This document shows positions 7,701 through 17,332 of a DNA stretch of 64,000 bases, one piece after another. The translations under genes were made by a program, and so were the position numbers. Origin of the DNA: Ignavibacteriota bacterium. Its GTDB lineage: Bacteria > Bacteroidota > Ignavibacteria > Ignavibacteriales > Melioribacteraceae. Numbering within the stretch: the first letter of the stretch is position 1; the number at the start of each line of letters is the position of its first letter. Where the stretch lies: positions 124,001-188,000 of the forward strand of contig JADJOX010000007.1 of assembly GCA_016713565.1 (NCBI GenBank). The letters run 5' to 3'. The notes below the pieces were generated by a model. The model was not told the origin of the DNA, ran no database searches, and worked only from the letters and a program-made list of their open reading frames with translations.

Positions 7701-10421
7701 TTAAAAACCAACGCTGAATCCAATTCTTACTTGTCTTGGAGCTGAGTAATCATTAGGATTTAGTAAATATTCTTTAATAGTATTTAAACCATAAATAACA
7801 CCAGTATATTGTTCAGCGCCTAAATCAACACCCGCTCTTCCCGTTGATGCACTAACACCGTATTCATTTTTAATATCAAATAAATTATATACCAACAAGT
7901 AAGTATTGAAAAACAAACCATAAATTTCCAATGTCTTTGTTGCTTTAAGATCTAGATTTAAAACAGTTGGTTTTCTTCCGTTATTTTCAAATCTAAGATT
8001 CTGAGTAAATCTTGCGTCTTCAGTATAAGGCATTCCGGAACCATAATTAAATATTAATCCAACAGTCCAATCTTTTGCATCGCCGATTGTAATTGATGCG
8101 TTCAATGTATGGTTTTGGTCCCAATTTAATGGAACAACTTTTTTATTGGATTCTTTTGGAGGTTGAGTTTGCTGATTGTAAAAATTAGTCAACGGATCTG
8201 ATGCGTTACCCTGCGCAACCTGATAAGTATAATCTATTTTTGCGCTGAACATATCAGCATATCGTTTATCAAGTGTTAAAACCAAACCTCTTACATTGCC
8301 GTAATCTCGGTTGAAATATCTGCCATAAAGATCACCGTCATATGTTTTAATAACTTCAGTTCCAAGCAAATTATTAATATCGCTATAGTAAATGGAAGCG
8401 TCTACTGAGATATTTGGGAATACAACCTGTTGAACTCCTAATTCATATTTAACCGTTTTTTGTGCTTTTAGATTTGGATTGCCGATAATGGAACTTAAAG
8501 CGCCTTCTACAATTACATATGCGCCGTTTGTATATAATACGTCAAAAGTCGGGATTTGGAAAAAATGTCCGTATGAAAAGTGGATTGCTCCTTGATCTGA
8601 AATTGGGAATGAAACCCCTAATCTTGGACTAACTTGAAATTCGGGTTCCGAACTTACGTAACCAAGTTTACCATATTTTTCCAATGTCTTTTCAAAGAAC
8701 AATGGATTGTTTCTTGGGTTCTGCAAATCTATCGGCAAAGAATCATTTGAGTTAAAATAATCCACCCTAACACCGGCATTTATAATCATTATATCATATT
8801 CCATTTTATCTTGAATATATGCCGAAAATTCAAAAGGTCTTCTTTGATATTTTTCATTGTATTCCGTACCAACATTCGTATATCCAATTGTATAAATTGG
8901 CTGATTTGTTATTGTATCAAGAATTCCTTCAGTTTGGTTTCTTATGTCTTTCCAATGATAAAAAAGTTTGTATTGTGTAAACTCTGTACCTAATTTAACC
9001 TTGTGCTGTTTTGTAACCTGAGATTCTAAAGAAAATATCGCCGTATTTGTATACGTAAATCTATTGTATCTATCGGTTTCATTACCGCCGTGTCTAAATG
9101 TATATGATGATTTAGTTGTTGATAATGTAGGATCAACATAATTGGTATCAAATTCATCTTCGTATAAATAACCATTATATCTATTAAAATTTGATGCCAA
9201 TTTTAAGCTTGCGAAAACATCTTGTGATGGATAAAACGAAATTTGAATATTGTTGCTTGTATTTGTTCTGTAATGATTTTTCAAACCATCGGGAGCCAAT
9301 CTATAATCATGACTATAATATTTATTCCAATGATCATCCCAGAAAAAACTATAACTGAATTTCCAATTTGCCAATCCATATGTTAATTTTCCGTTAAACG
9401 ATTTATTATCTTCCGGATTCATGGGTACATATTTTCCGTTGCCTGTGTGAAATACATAAAAGGCTGTAGGATCACTTTCATCAAAAATTATTGGAGAAAA
9501 ATCATTTGTATTATAGACTCTTTTTCCATAAATATAACCATCGCTTTTAAAGTACCTGCCTGTCATAAAAAATGTTAAGCCGTCAAGAAGTTTTGTAGGA
9601 CCGCTTAAACTAAACTGCAAATCTTTAGGACCAGAAAAGTCAACTTTATTAAGGTTATAAAAAATTCCAGTATGATTTGTAAAATAACTCCCCAAATAGG
9701 CAGATGCAAAACCTTCATAGAAAGAAGAACCGTCTTTGGTTACTATATTAACAACACCGGAAAGCGCTTTTCCGTATTCGGCATTAAATGTACCGCTAAT
9801 TACTTCCAATTCGCGAACTGAATTATTCTCAACTTGAAGAGCATTTGCACCGTTATAAACGTCATTAACAGGCACACCATCAACCAAGTATGCAACTTCG
9901 TTTGAACGGCCGCCTCTAAAATGACCATCAACAACACCAGCTTGCAAATTGATAATTTGTCCAATATTTTCAACCGGCATCATTTTAATATCGTCTGAAG
10001 TAACAATTGCAGAAGTTGAAGTTAAATCTTTGGTAATTAATGGAGCTTCAGCTTGTACCACAATTTCATCAATTTTAATTGATTCGGAAACAAGTGAAAC
10101 ATCAACTTTTGTTGTCAAGTCGATTCTAACAGCAACATTTTCAATTCTAGTTTTGTGATAACCGACCGCACTTACTACTACCGTGTATTTTCCCGGAGGA
10201 ATATTGTTAATATAATAATCACCTTCTATATCTGCGGCTGCACCGAAAAAAGTACCTTCGAGTAATATATTTGCGCCTATTACAGATTCTCCAGTTTCTT
10301 TATCTACAATTTTGCCCGATAATTTACCGGTGGTACCGGCATACATTACGGAAGAAAATAAAATAAATAAAATGAAAAGTGATATATAATTTTTTATAGT
10401 TAGTCGAAAATCTATTCTCAT
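7701..10421 (-). CDS. TonB-dependent receptor with carboxypeptidase-regulatory-like N-terminal domain
   Basis: Outer-membrane transporter of 906 residues, SusC-like in organisation but without a SusD partner nearby. After the signal peptide (to ~28) comes a carboxypeptidase-regulatory-like Ig domain (GKLSGKIVDKETGESVIGAN, ~32-115), then the plug (VVQAEAPLITKD, GRSNEVAYLVDGVPVNDVY, EYGKALSGVVNIVTKDG, ~120-230) and a large beta-barrel ending in the aromatic residue Phe. This class imports oligosaccharides or other large nutrients with TonB energy. As first gene of the operon that ends in GH16 and GH3, it most likely takes up beta-glucan fragments; the substrate is an inference. ATG start at 10421; a terminator of the preceding gene lies just upstream. 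Confidence 0.93.
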   Translation of the reverse strand: MRIDFRLTIKNYISLFILFILFSSVMYAGTTGKLSGKIVDKETGESVIGANILLEGTFFGAAADIEGDYYINNIPPGKYTVVVSAVGYHKTRIENVAVRIDLTTKVDVSLVSESIKIDEIVVQAEAPLITKDLTSTSAIVTSDDIKMMPVENIGQIINLQAGVVDGHFRGGRSNEVAYLVDGVPVNDVYNGANALQVENNSVRELEVISGTFNAEYGKALSGVVNIVTKDGSSFYEGFASAYLGSYFTNHTGIFYNLNKVDFSGPKDLQFSLSGPTKLLDGLTFFMTGRYFKSDGYIYGKRVYNTNDFSPIIFDESDPTAFYVFHTGNGKYVPMNPEDNKSFNGKLTYGLANWKFSYSFFWDDHWNKYYSHDYRLAPDGLKNHYRTNTSNNIQISFYPSQDVFASLKLASNFNRYNGYLYEDEFDTNYVDPTLSTTKSSYTFRHGGNETDRYNRFTYTNTAIFSLESQVTKQHKVKLGTEFTQYKLFYHWKDIRNQTEGILDTITNQPIYTIGYTNVGTEYNEKYQRRPFEFSAYIQDKMEYDIMIINAGVRVDYFNSNDSLPIDLQNPRNNPLFFEKTLEKYGKLGYVSSEPEFQVSPRLGVSFPISDQGAIHFSYGHFFQIPTFDVLYTNGAYVIVEGALSSIIGNPNLKAQKTVKYELGVQQVVFPNISVDASIYYSDINNLLGTEVIKTYDGDLYGRYFNRDYGNVRGLVLTLDKRYADMFSAKIDYTYQVAQGNASDPLTNFYNQQTQPPKESNKKVVPLNWDQNHTLNASITIGDAKDWTVGLIFNYGSGMPYTEDARFTQNLRFENNGRKPTVLNLDLKATKTLEIYGLFFNTYLLVYNLFDIKNEYGVSASTGRAGVDLGAEQYTGVIYGLNTIKEYLLNPNDYSAPRQVRIGFSVGF

Positions 10422-10464
10422 AGTTTTTCCAAAGGTTTAAGTATCGTTTTTAATTAATCTAATA

Positions 10465-10492
10465 TAAAAATGGGCAGCCCGTTGAGCTGCCC
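10465..10492 (-). terminator. Rho-independent terminator after the secreted carbohydrate-binding protein
   Basis: On the minus strand a 7-bp GC-rich stem (GGGCAGC/GCTGCCC, 7-base loop) is followed by ATTTTTATATT. It lies 15 bp past the stop codon of the 874-residue gene and upstream of the TonB receptor, so it separates two transcription units, or attenuates read-through into the receptor operon. Confidence 0.78.
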
Positions 10493-10506
10493 AAGTATTA
10501 CAGATA

Positions 10507-13131
10507 TTACTTTAATAACATCATTTTCTTTGTTGCTTTAAATGAACCGGTTTCTATTGTATAGAAATATAATCCTGAAGATAAATTTGAAGCGTTAAAA
10601 TTAACTTCATATGATCCGGCATTTTGCTGTTGATTTACTAATTCAGCAACTTGTCTTCCAAGAACGTCGAATACTTTTAATTTTACATCACCCTGTTTTT
10701 CAATTGAGTAAGTAATTTTTGTAGTCGGGTTAAATGGATTTGGATAATTTTGATCTAATGAAAAATGATTTGTAATAGTTGGTATTTCTTCAACGCCAAC
10801 GATTTCATCACCTATCCAAGTATGCGCCCAAACTGAAACATTTTGCCAACCTTGGTCGTTATCTTTTGCAGAATAGAAAATCATTCCTTCTCTAGTTACA
10901 CCGTCATTATCATTCATACAGAAATCAAAAGGAACTTTCCAACCGGTTTCCCAAGTAATAGGATCATCAATAATTCCAGTTTCTAAATTTCTTTTTGTTG
11001 CCAAATCGGTAAAAGGAATTTTTGCTTCAATAACAATTCCGGATGGGAATGTTCTTTCAACCCAAGCGTAATTTGCTGTACCGGCAACTAATAAAGAATC
11101 AAATGCTGAATCATTTTGATCGCTTCTTGCCAAGAATTTACCAAATCTTAAGTGATAATCTTGTTTATCGCCATGATAATAACCAACATGAGTAGTAGTA
11201 TAATCATAGAATCCGATAAATAAATCCGGCGCGTCATTTTCATAAGATGCTAATGCTGGGTCATGATTAACTACGTCGTCAGTAATGTCCATTGCTACAT
11301 ACAAGTTTTCAGCATCGACTGCTACATAACAATCCATTGAACAGTCCGCGTCATCAGTTACTGTTAAAACTGTATGTGCGGTACCGTCAGATGGTTTTAT
11401 ACTAAATGGACGAATTCCTGCCCATTCAGATAAATCGCCATCTGCTACAAAAGAAGGAGCTTCAGTTGAAACTGTAGGAATGCCTTTTGCGGTATTAACA
11501 ACTGCGCCTGATAAACCTGGTTCGCTGTAATTCGGTTTTGCGTCATAACATACAACTGCATAATAATAAGTTTTTTCTCTGTCAATGTTTCCGGAAACGA
11601 TAGGGTGCTCAACAACTTGAACATTTTCGCTAATTCCACTTCCGATTCTTTCAACACCTTCAGCTTCAACATCGGTAATTGGGCTTTGGCTAGCATAAAC
11701 ATTATATTTTTCGCCTGATTCACCGGGTACGTCAGTCCATGTAACCAAGTTTGAATATGTACTAGGAACAACCGCAACAACAGGAGCTTCCGGAGCTACA
11801 AAATCCGCTACTTGGAAACCTGATGTCTGCATAACGTCAACTAATAAAGAACCATCAGCTTTCAATGCGCCTGAATATCCATCAGCGGTTCCTCTTCCGA
11901 AAGGCTCAATTCTAATTCTAAAAATAGCTGCAGGATTCAACAATCCGTTTCCGTTGTTGGATTTTAAAGCGAATCCGTCTTTAGGTGGGAAACGATCATT
12001 TGCGCCCATTGGTTTTACAACTAATGGTAAGTAATAATGTGTCCAATCCGAAACAACGCTCAAGTCAATACCCGGATCAATTATCCATTCTTCCGTTGCG
12101 CCTGCATCATTATCTTTTTCAAAAACAAAAACTCTCATGAAAGCTCTGCCTGAATCAGCAGCCATTGCAACTAAGTTTTTCATATAAAGAACTAAACCTG
12201 TTCTTTCTGCCATACTATCATGAACCGTAATTTCTTTATCAACAGCGACAAAACCGCCCCAATCATAAGGAGCGCTTAAAGTGAAATCCATTTTTAAAGC
12301 GCCGGTACCTTCAACAAAATCTGTATTTTCATCAGAAACTGCTAAAGCACCTTTATCCGCACCAGCCCAATCCATCCAATCCAAATTCCAAGAAGCGGAA
12401 TTTCCGTCAAATGTTTCGAGCGCGCCGTAACGCTGACCTTCAAGTTTCAAGTTATCCATTAAAAATTCACCGGTAACTACAGGTGTATTATCAGGACCGC
12501 CAGCAGTAATATAAACCATTGCAAATTCGAATCCTTTAACTTTATCAAATTGTAATATTCCATCAACGTCAGCGCTTTGCGGAGCAAAACCAAGTGTTTT
12601 ATCAGTGGTTTGAACTAACGGCAATGTGATCTTCTGCCATTCGCCGGTTGATTCAAAGAAATCAATATTCGGTTGATAGTAATAGTATTCTCTTTGATTT
12701 TCATTATCGAATTCTGAGAGTTTGAATTCCATAAATACACTTCCGCCTGCTGAAGTATCAGCGGGTGCAGTTACTTTAACCCACATAGTTAATTCTGTTC
12801 CGGAAGATAAATCCAAATAAGGAACTGAAGCTATATCTGTTTCATGATAATCGGTTCTAACAGTATAACCGCCCCAACCATCATAAGCTTCAACGCGGTA
12901 ATCAACTCTCATTGATCCGGTACCAACTTTTGCATCGGCACTGTTATATAAATTAGTATAAGCAGTCGGACCATTTGTGTAGAAGTTAGTGTTTAAAATT
13001 GCAGTATCTGCCCAGTTTGTACCAATACTGGTATTAGGCTTAACTGCATTATCAAAAGATTGAACAACCCATTGGGCATTCAATGCAGTTGAAAGCATTA
13101 AAGTGAATAATAACAAGAAAAGTTTCTTCAT
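10507..13131 (-). CDS. Secreted multidomain carbohydrate-binding protein with CBM9-like and T9SS sorting domains
   Basis: T9SS cargo of 874 residues without a catalytic domain that I can see. After the signal peptide (cleavage near LNA-QW, residue 19) there are two similar jelly-roll units (~20-235 and ~236-450), each with an aromatic-rich core such as GWGGYTVRTDYHE or YDWGGFVAVDKE and a GEWQKITLPL or DWTHYYLPLV strand, as in carbohydrate-binding modules. A fibronectin-III-like unit (~447-555) follows, then a CBM9-like unit opening VADGDLSEWAGIRPF (~558-780), and the T9SS domain with QNYPNPFNPTT (~787-874). It probably binds polysaccharide at the cell surface. The start is well supported by AAAGGAGG before the ATG. 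It lies 80 bp after the symporter gene and ends at a terminator. Confidence 0.86.
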   Translation of the reverse strand: MKKLFLLLFTLMLSTALNAQWVVQSFDNAVKPNTSIGTNWADTAILNTNFYTNGPTAYTNLYNSADAKVGTGSMRVDYRVEAYDGWGGYTVRTDYHETDIASVPYLDLSSGTELTMWVKVTAPADTSAGGSVFMEFKLSEFDNENQREYYYYQPNIDFFESTGEWQKITLPLVQTTDKTLGFAPQSADVDGILQFDKVKGFEFAMVYITAGGPDNTPVVTGEFLMDNLKLEGQRYGALETFDGNSASWNLDWMDWAGADKGALAVSDENTDFVEGTGALKMDFTLSAPYDWGGFVAVDKEITVHDSMAERTGLVLYMKNLVAMAADSGRAFMRVFVFEKDNDAGATEEWIIDPGIDLSVVSDWTHYYLPLVVKPMGANDRFPPKDGFALKSNNGNGLLNPAAIFRIRIEPFGRGTADGYSGALKADGSLLVDVMQTSGFQVADFVAPEAPVVAVVPSTYSNLVTWTDVPGESGEKYNVYASQSPITDVEAEGVERIGSGISENVQVVEHPIVSGNIDREKTYYYAVVCYDAKPNYSEPGLSGAVVNTAKGIPTVSTEAPSFVADGDLSEWAGIRPFSIKPSDGTAHTVLTVTDDADCSMDCYVAVDAENLYVAMDITDDVVNHDPALASYENDAPDLFIGFYDYTTTHVGYYHGDKQDYHLRFGKFLARSDQNDSAFDSLLVAGTANYAWVERTFPSGIVIEAKIPFTDLATKRNLETGIIDDPITWETGWKVPFDFCMNDNDGVTREGMIFYSAKDNDQGWQNVSVWAHTWIGDEIVGVEEIPTITNHFSLDQNYPNPFNPTTKITYSIEKQGDVKLKVFDVLGRQVAELVNQQQNAGSYEVNFNASNLSSGLYFYTIETGSFKATKKMMLLK

Positions 13132-13211
13132 GTATTGCCTCCTTTATTTGTTTAAATTACCAATTAAAGATTTAACTTTAACCAGTTGTTTTAGTGATGA
13201 AAAATTATTCT

Positions 13212-14771
13212 TTATTTCAATATTTTGCTAATAGAATTAGAAGCAAAATCAGTTTTCAGTTTTTCCTCAAAAACTGTTAATTCTTTTACGGCTTCATAAT
13301 CATTATTTAATTCAGAGCTAAACAAACTAATTCCAACCATGATGGTTGAACTTATAAAAAATAAAATAAATGTAAAATGCAGAAAGTTAATGTTATACAG
13401 AAATTTAAGAATGCCAATATTAGAAACAATCTGCTGGTCCAAAACCGTAATTGTCATTTTTAGAAATCCGATAAATCCTCCGATTATTAATGTCCAATAA
13501 GCGGCGTTGCTATTTGCTTTTTTCCAAAAAACACCAATAAGTAAAACACTAACAATTGGCGGCGCAATAAATGACTGGATTGTTTGTAAAAACAAATAAA
13601 TCTGAATGTTAAATAATTTCGTAAAAGGAACAATAGCTATTGCTAGAATAATAAAAATCATTGTAGATAATCTGCCGACCAGAACAAGTTCCCTATCACT
13701 GTAATTTTTTCTAAACATTTGGTATACGTCTAAAGAAATAAGTGAAGCGGCACTATTAAAAGAACTCGACAAAGATGACATCAGCGCGGCAAAAAATCCG
13801 GTTATAACCAATCCTTTAATTCCAATTGGCAAAAAATCTCCGGTTAACAATAATGAATATGCCGTGTCACCTTTTGAATCGGGATAAAGTACAGCGGCTA
13901 TTAAACCGGGAAAAATTAAAAAAAGAATTGGAAATATTTTGAAGAACGCGGCTAACATTGTTCCTTTTTTAACTTCCTCTATGCCTTTTGCCGCAAGCAC
14001 TCTTTGAACAATATATTGATCGGCGCACCAATACCATATTCCAATTATCGGCGCTCCAAAAATTATTCCTGTCCAAGGAACATCAGCATCTGATCCGGAT
14101 TTAAAAATGCTGAAATAATCTGCCGGTAATTTTTCTACTAACTGTCCAAGTCCTCCGACTGCAGAAAGTCCGAAAATTGAAAGAAGAACAGCTCCTAGTA
14201 TCAACATTACTGTTTGAAAAACTTGGGTATAAGTAACCGATGTTAATCCTCCGATTACTGTGTATAAACCGGTTATAAAAATTATAATAATTGTAGATGT
14301 AAAAACATCCCAACCCAAAACTTGTTTTAGAACAAAAGTCGCGGCTAAAAGAGTTACGCCTATTTTTGTAAATATATAAGATAAAACCGAAACAACGGTT
14401 AATAAAAATCTGCTTCTGTTATCAAATCGTTTACCGAAATATTGAGGAACCGTTTGAATATTTGCTCTGAGGAATATTGGGGCAAAAAGCCAGCCTAATA
14501 AAAATAAGATAAGGATTGCAAGCCATTCAAAATAGCCCACAGATAAACCGTGTACTGAACCGGCACCGGCTAAACCAACAAAATGTTCACTTGAAATATT
14601 TGTCGCAAATAACGAGGTACCAATTATAATCCAAGTCAGATTTTTTCCGGCAAGAAAATAATTGAAAACGGAATTCCCTTTTGATCTTCCATAATATAGA
14701 CCAATTGCAAGAACTACCGCGAAATAGATCAAAATTATTAAATTATCAAGAATATTCAGATTACCGCTCAA
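13212..14771 (-). CDS. Sodium/solute symporter (SSS/SLC5 family), probably for sugar
   Basis: Inner-membrane transporter of 519 residues with about 13-14 hydrophobic segments. It matches the sodium:solute symporter family (SGLT-like) through LAGKNLTWIIIGTSLFATNI followed by SSEHFVGLAGAGSVHG, IYTVIGGLT-type residues in the middle, WYWCADQYIVQRVLAAK, and the ALMSSLSSSFNSAASL helix. This family couples sodium entry to uptake of sugars and related small solutes; the location among glycoside hydrolases favours a monosaccharide. The start is uncertain: the first codon in frame is TTG at 14771, with no nearby ATG, preceded by AAAGGGAACGGGG. A sigma-54-like promoter lies 42 bp upstream (14813-14828). 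Confidence 0.92.
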   Translation of the reverse strand: MSGNLNILDNLIILIYFAVVLAIGLYYGRSKGNSVFNYFLAGKNLTWIIIGTSLFATNISSEHFVGLAGAGSVHGLSVGYFEWLAILILFLLGWLFAPIFLRANIQTVPQYFGKRFDNRSRFLLTVVSVLSYIFTKIGVTLLAATFVLKQVLGWDVFTSTIIIIFITGLYTVIGGLTSVTYTQVFQTVMLILGAVLLSIFGLSAVGGLGQLVEKLPADYFSIFKSGSDADVPWTGIIFGAPIIGIWYWCADQYIVQRVLAAKGIEEVKKGTMLAAFFKIFPILFLIFPGLIAAVLYPDSKGDTAYSLLLTGDFLPIGIKGLVITGFFAALMSSLSSSFNSAASLISLDVYQMFRKNYSDRELVLVGRLSTMIFIILAIAIVPFTKLFNIQIYLFLQTIQSFIAPPIVSVLLIGVFWKKANSNAAYWTLIIGGFIGFLKMTITVLDQQIVSNIGILKFLYNINFLHFTFILFFISSTIMVGISLFSSELNNDYEAVKELTVFEEKLKTDFASNSISKILK

Positions 14772-14812
14772 GGGGCCCCGTTCCCTTTTAATGGTATAAT
14801 ATTTTAATAATT

Positions 14813-14828
14813 TGCTAAAATTATGCCA
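14813..14828 (-). promoter_or_regulatory. Possible sigma-54 promoter upstream of the symporter
   Basis: The minus strand reads TGGCATAATTTTAGCA. It keeps the GG and GC pairs with the exact 10-base separation of sigma-54 (RpoN) promoters and differs from TGGCAC-N5-TTGCA at two positions. It ends 42 bp before the symporter start, in the only sizeable gap of this stretch. A sigma-54-type activator is encoded at 20790-22241, which makes the match meaningful, but one site in AT-rich DNA could be chance. Confidence 0.42.
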
Positions 14829-14946
14829 TTTTTAAAGTGCGGTTTTATGAAGAAATATCAAGGATTTATGAAAAACTTTAAATCAAATCTTATTATTTCA
14901 ATAATTACCACTTATTATTTTAATAACTTGTTTTATCCTTTGCCTA

Positions 14947-17280
14947 CTATTTGAGCAATGATATTTTAATAGTTTTTTGAACTTGAACCGAGTTTTTATC
15001 TCCAACATTTAGTCTGCAAAAATAAATCCCGGATGAAAGTTTATCGGCATTGAAATTTAATTTGTGCAAACCAGGTTCTTTCATGCCGTCAAATAATACC
15101 TTAACTTCTTGACCTATGACATTGAAAAGAGACAGTTTCACTTTTCCGCTTTTAGGAAGTGAAAATTCGATTACTGTATTCGGATTGAAAGGATTTGGGT
15201 AATTCTGCATTAACTCAATTGTTTTAGGTATTTCTGAATTTATGTTTTCATTAAAACTAGTTAAAACACCCTCTTTTGTGTAGTAAGGATAATAAAGCGA
15301 TTTTATTTTTTGGGCTACGGGTTTTTCTGTCTGTCTATCCATAGAATATAAACCCATGCTTTGGAATCCACGCGGAATACCGGCAGTGTACCAATCAAAT
15401 ACACACCACCATGTACAGGCCATTAAACTACCGTTTTGGTTAACTGTCCCGTCTTGATTTAAAGCCGCATGGATTTTAAATGCTTTAAATGTTTCATCCG
15501 CAACGGTAACTTGTGTTTGCAATGAAGAATTGTTTTCTGATGACCAATAACCGAATTCAGTATCCAAAATTGGTTTTTCCGGGAAATTTGTTTTTGCGAG
15601 ATTAATAAAATTATAAGTTCCGCCGAAATAGGTTGATCCATGGAAAATACCAAAATACATTGTCCAGCCGGCAACATCAACTAAACTTTGAGTCGCATCT
15701 GCCGGACCAGGATTATCCGCGGCAGGCGACTGAGAAATTAATCTTCCGTCATAGTAATTTTGATCTATATCATCAATGACCATCTGATTAAATATCAATC
15801 TGTTTGTTTCTTCATGACATTCATTTGACATACTCCACATAATTACCGACGGTCTGTTATATTCTTTAAAAACCATTTCTCTAAACATCTGTAAATGCAT
15901 TTTTCTGTCGTTGTTTTGTATTTGCCAAGGTTCGTCGGTATCTACCTGCCAAAGCGGAATTTCTTCCATGGCTGTTATTCCAAGTCTGTCTAAAATTAAG
16001 TAAGTATACGGATGGTTCGGATAATGCGCGGTTCGTATAAAATTCACATTTAATGATTTTACAATCTGAAGATCATTGAAAATAATTTCTTTTGGTAAAC
16101 TTCTTCCATAAACCGGATGGTCCTCGTGACGGGCAGTTCCGGTTAAAAACATTATTCTGTCATTCAGTAAAAATTTGTTTCCAAAAGTTTTAACTGTTCT
16201 TACACCAAATTGTGTTGTGTATTGATCAAGCAGTGTTTCGTTGTCATAAACACTTACTTTCATTACATACAGATTCGGAGAATGAGGAGACCAAATATTC
16301 GGGTTATTAATTTGAAGGTTTGTTTCTAATACTTTAACGGAATCCGCGTCAATTGTTTCTTCAATATTGCCTTGTCCGGTTAAATCAGCTTTATTCCCAA
16401 TCAATTCATAACTAAATTCAGTTGAAATATTCTGCGAGTCAATTTGTGCTTCAAAAACTTCGAGTTCAATTCTAACATTTTTGCTTATAGCATTTCTGTT
16501 TTGAATAACTACTTGTGTTTTTATATTCCCGTCAAGATCTTCAGGAATTATATTGGTTCTTACAACAGAAACAGGGTCTGAAAATTCTATAAAAACATCC
16601 TGAATAATTCCGCCGTAATTAAACCAATCGACTTGTTTATGTGGAATAACATCAATTCTTGCACCCCAAGAAATAACATCAACTCTTATTGCAATATTAT
16701 TTGTGTCGCCATAATTTAAAAATTTACTTATATCGAACGCGAATGGAGTGTATCCGCCTTCGTGATATCCTACATAATTTCCGTTTACCCAAACATCGGC
16801 GACGTAATTTACGGCAATAAAATTCAGTTTTGCGAATTTTGCGGAGTCTTCTTCATCAACAAAAAAATCTCTTCTGTACCAGACACCGTCTTTAAAGAAT
16901 TCAGGTGCATTTGGATATTCATTCATTTTATTTTCAACTGAAGGAATTTGCTTTTCTTCCCACGCGGAATCGTCGTAATCAGAATTATTTCTGCCGTTTG
17001 CTTCTGTTATTAAATTCGCATATCCGGCTGAATCACGATCAGCCAAAGTAATATTATCATTTGCGGCAGTTCTTTCTTTTTTCCATGTGCCTGAAAGATC
17101 GAGCATTTTTCTGTTTTGTTTTTCAAAAGTTGAAAGAGGTATTCCGTTTTGATACGGAATTGAAATGCCGTCTATGTTCTTTATCTCTAAAGTTCGTTTT
17201 AATGTTGCCGTTTGTGAAAATACATTAGCAGAAAATAAAAGTGATAAAATTATGATTGAGGAAATTAAATTTTTCTTCAT
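14947..17280 (-). CDS. Glycoside hydrolase family 2 (beta-galactosidase/glucuronidase-like) with T9SS sorting domain
   Basis: Secreted retaining glycosidase of 777 residues. Signal peptide to ~22; a GH2 sugar-binding jelly roll (WYRRDFFVDEE, VNYVADVWVNGNYVGYHEGG); an immunoglobulin-like domain; then the catalytic barrel with ARHEDHPVYG, NFIRTAHYPN, WSMSNECHEE (acid/base Glu487) and ILDTEFGYWSS (nucleophile Glu575). It ends with QNYPNPFNPNTVIEF and a T9SS type A domain. GH2 members remove terminal beta-linked galactose, glucuronate or mannose; the exact sugar cannot be told here. It is 52 bp after the SGNH hydrolase and 175 bp before the symporter, probably in the GH5-SGNH-GH2 transcript. Surface secretion is less usual than the periplasmic location of many GH2 enzymes. 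Confidence 0.93.
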   Translation of the reverse strand: MKKNLISSIIILSLLFSANVFSQTATLKRTLEIKNIDGISIPYQNGIPLSTFEKQNRKMLDLSGTWKKERTAANDNITLADRDSAGYANLITEANGRNNSDYDDSAWEEKQIPSVENKMNEYPNAPEFFKDGVWYRRDFFVDEEDSAKFAKLNFIAVNYVADVWVNGNYVGYHEGGYTPFAFDISKFLNYGDTNNIAIRVDVISWGARIDVIPHKQVDWFNYGGIIQDVFIEFSDPVSVVRTNIIPEDLDGNIKTQVVIQNRNAISKNVRIELEVFEAQIDSQNISTEFSYELIGNKADLTGQGNIEETIDADSVKVLETNLQINNPNIWSPHSPNLYVMKVSVYDNETLLDQYTTQFGVRTVKTFGNKFLLNDRIMFLTGTARHEDHPVYGRSLPKEIIFNDLQIVKSLNVNFIRTAHYPNHPYTYLILDRLGITAMEEIPLWQVDTDEPWQIQNNDRKMHLQMFREMVFKEYNRPSVIMWSMSNECHEETNRLIFNQMVIDDIDQNYYDGRLISQSPAADNPGPADATQSLVDVAGWTMYFGIFHGSTYFGGTYNFINLAKTNFPEKPILDTEFGYWSSENNSSLQTQVTVADETFKAFKIHAALNQDGTVNQNGSLMACTWWCVFDWYTAGIPRGFQSMGLYSMDRQTEKPVAQKIKSLYYPYYTKEGVLTSFNENINSEIPKTIELMQNYPNPFNPNTVIEFSLPKSGKVKLSLFNVIGQEVKVLFDGMKEPGLHKLNFNADKLSSGIYFCRLNVGDKNSVQVQKTIKISLLK

Positions 17281-17332
17281 GTAAAAATCCTTTTACTTGT
17301 TCATTTGACTTTTATTCTTAATTCGCTTAAAA

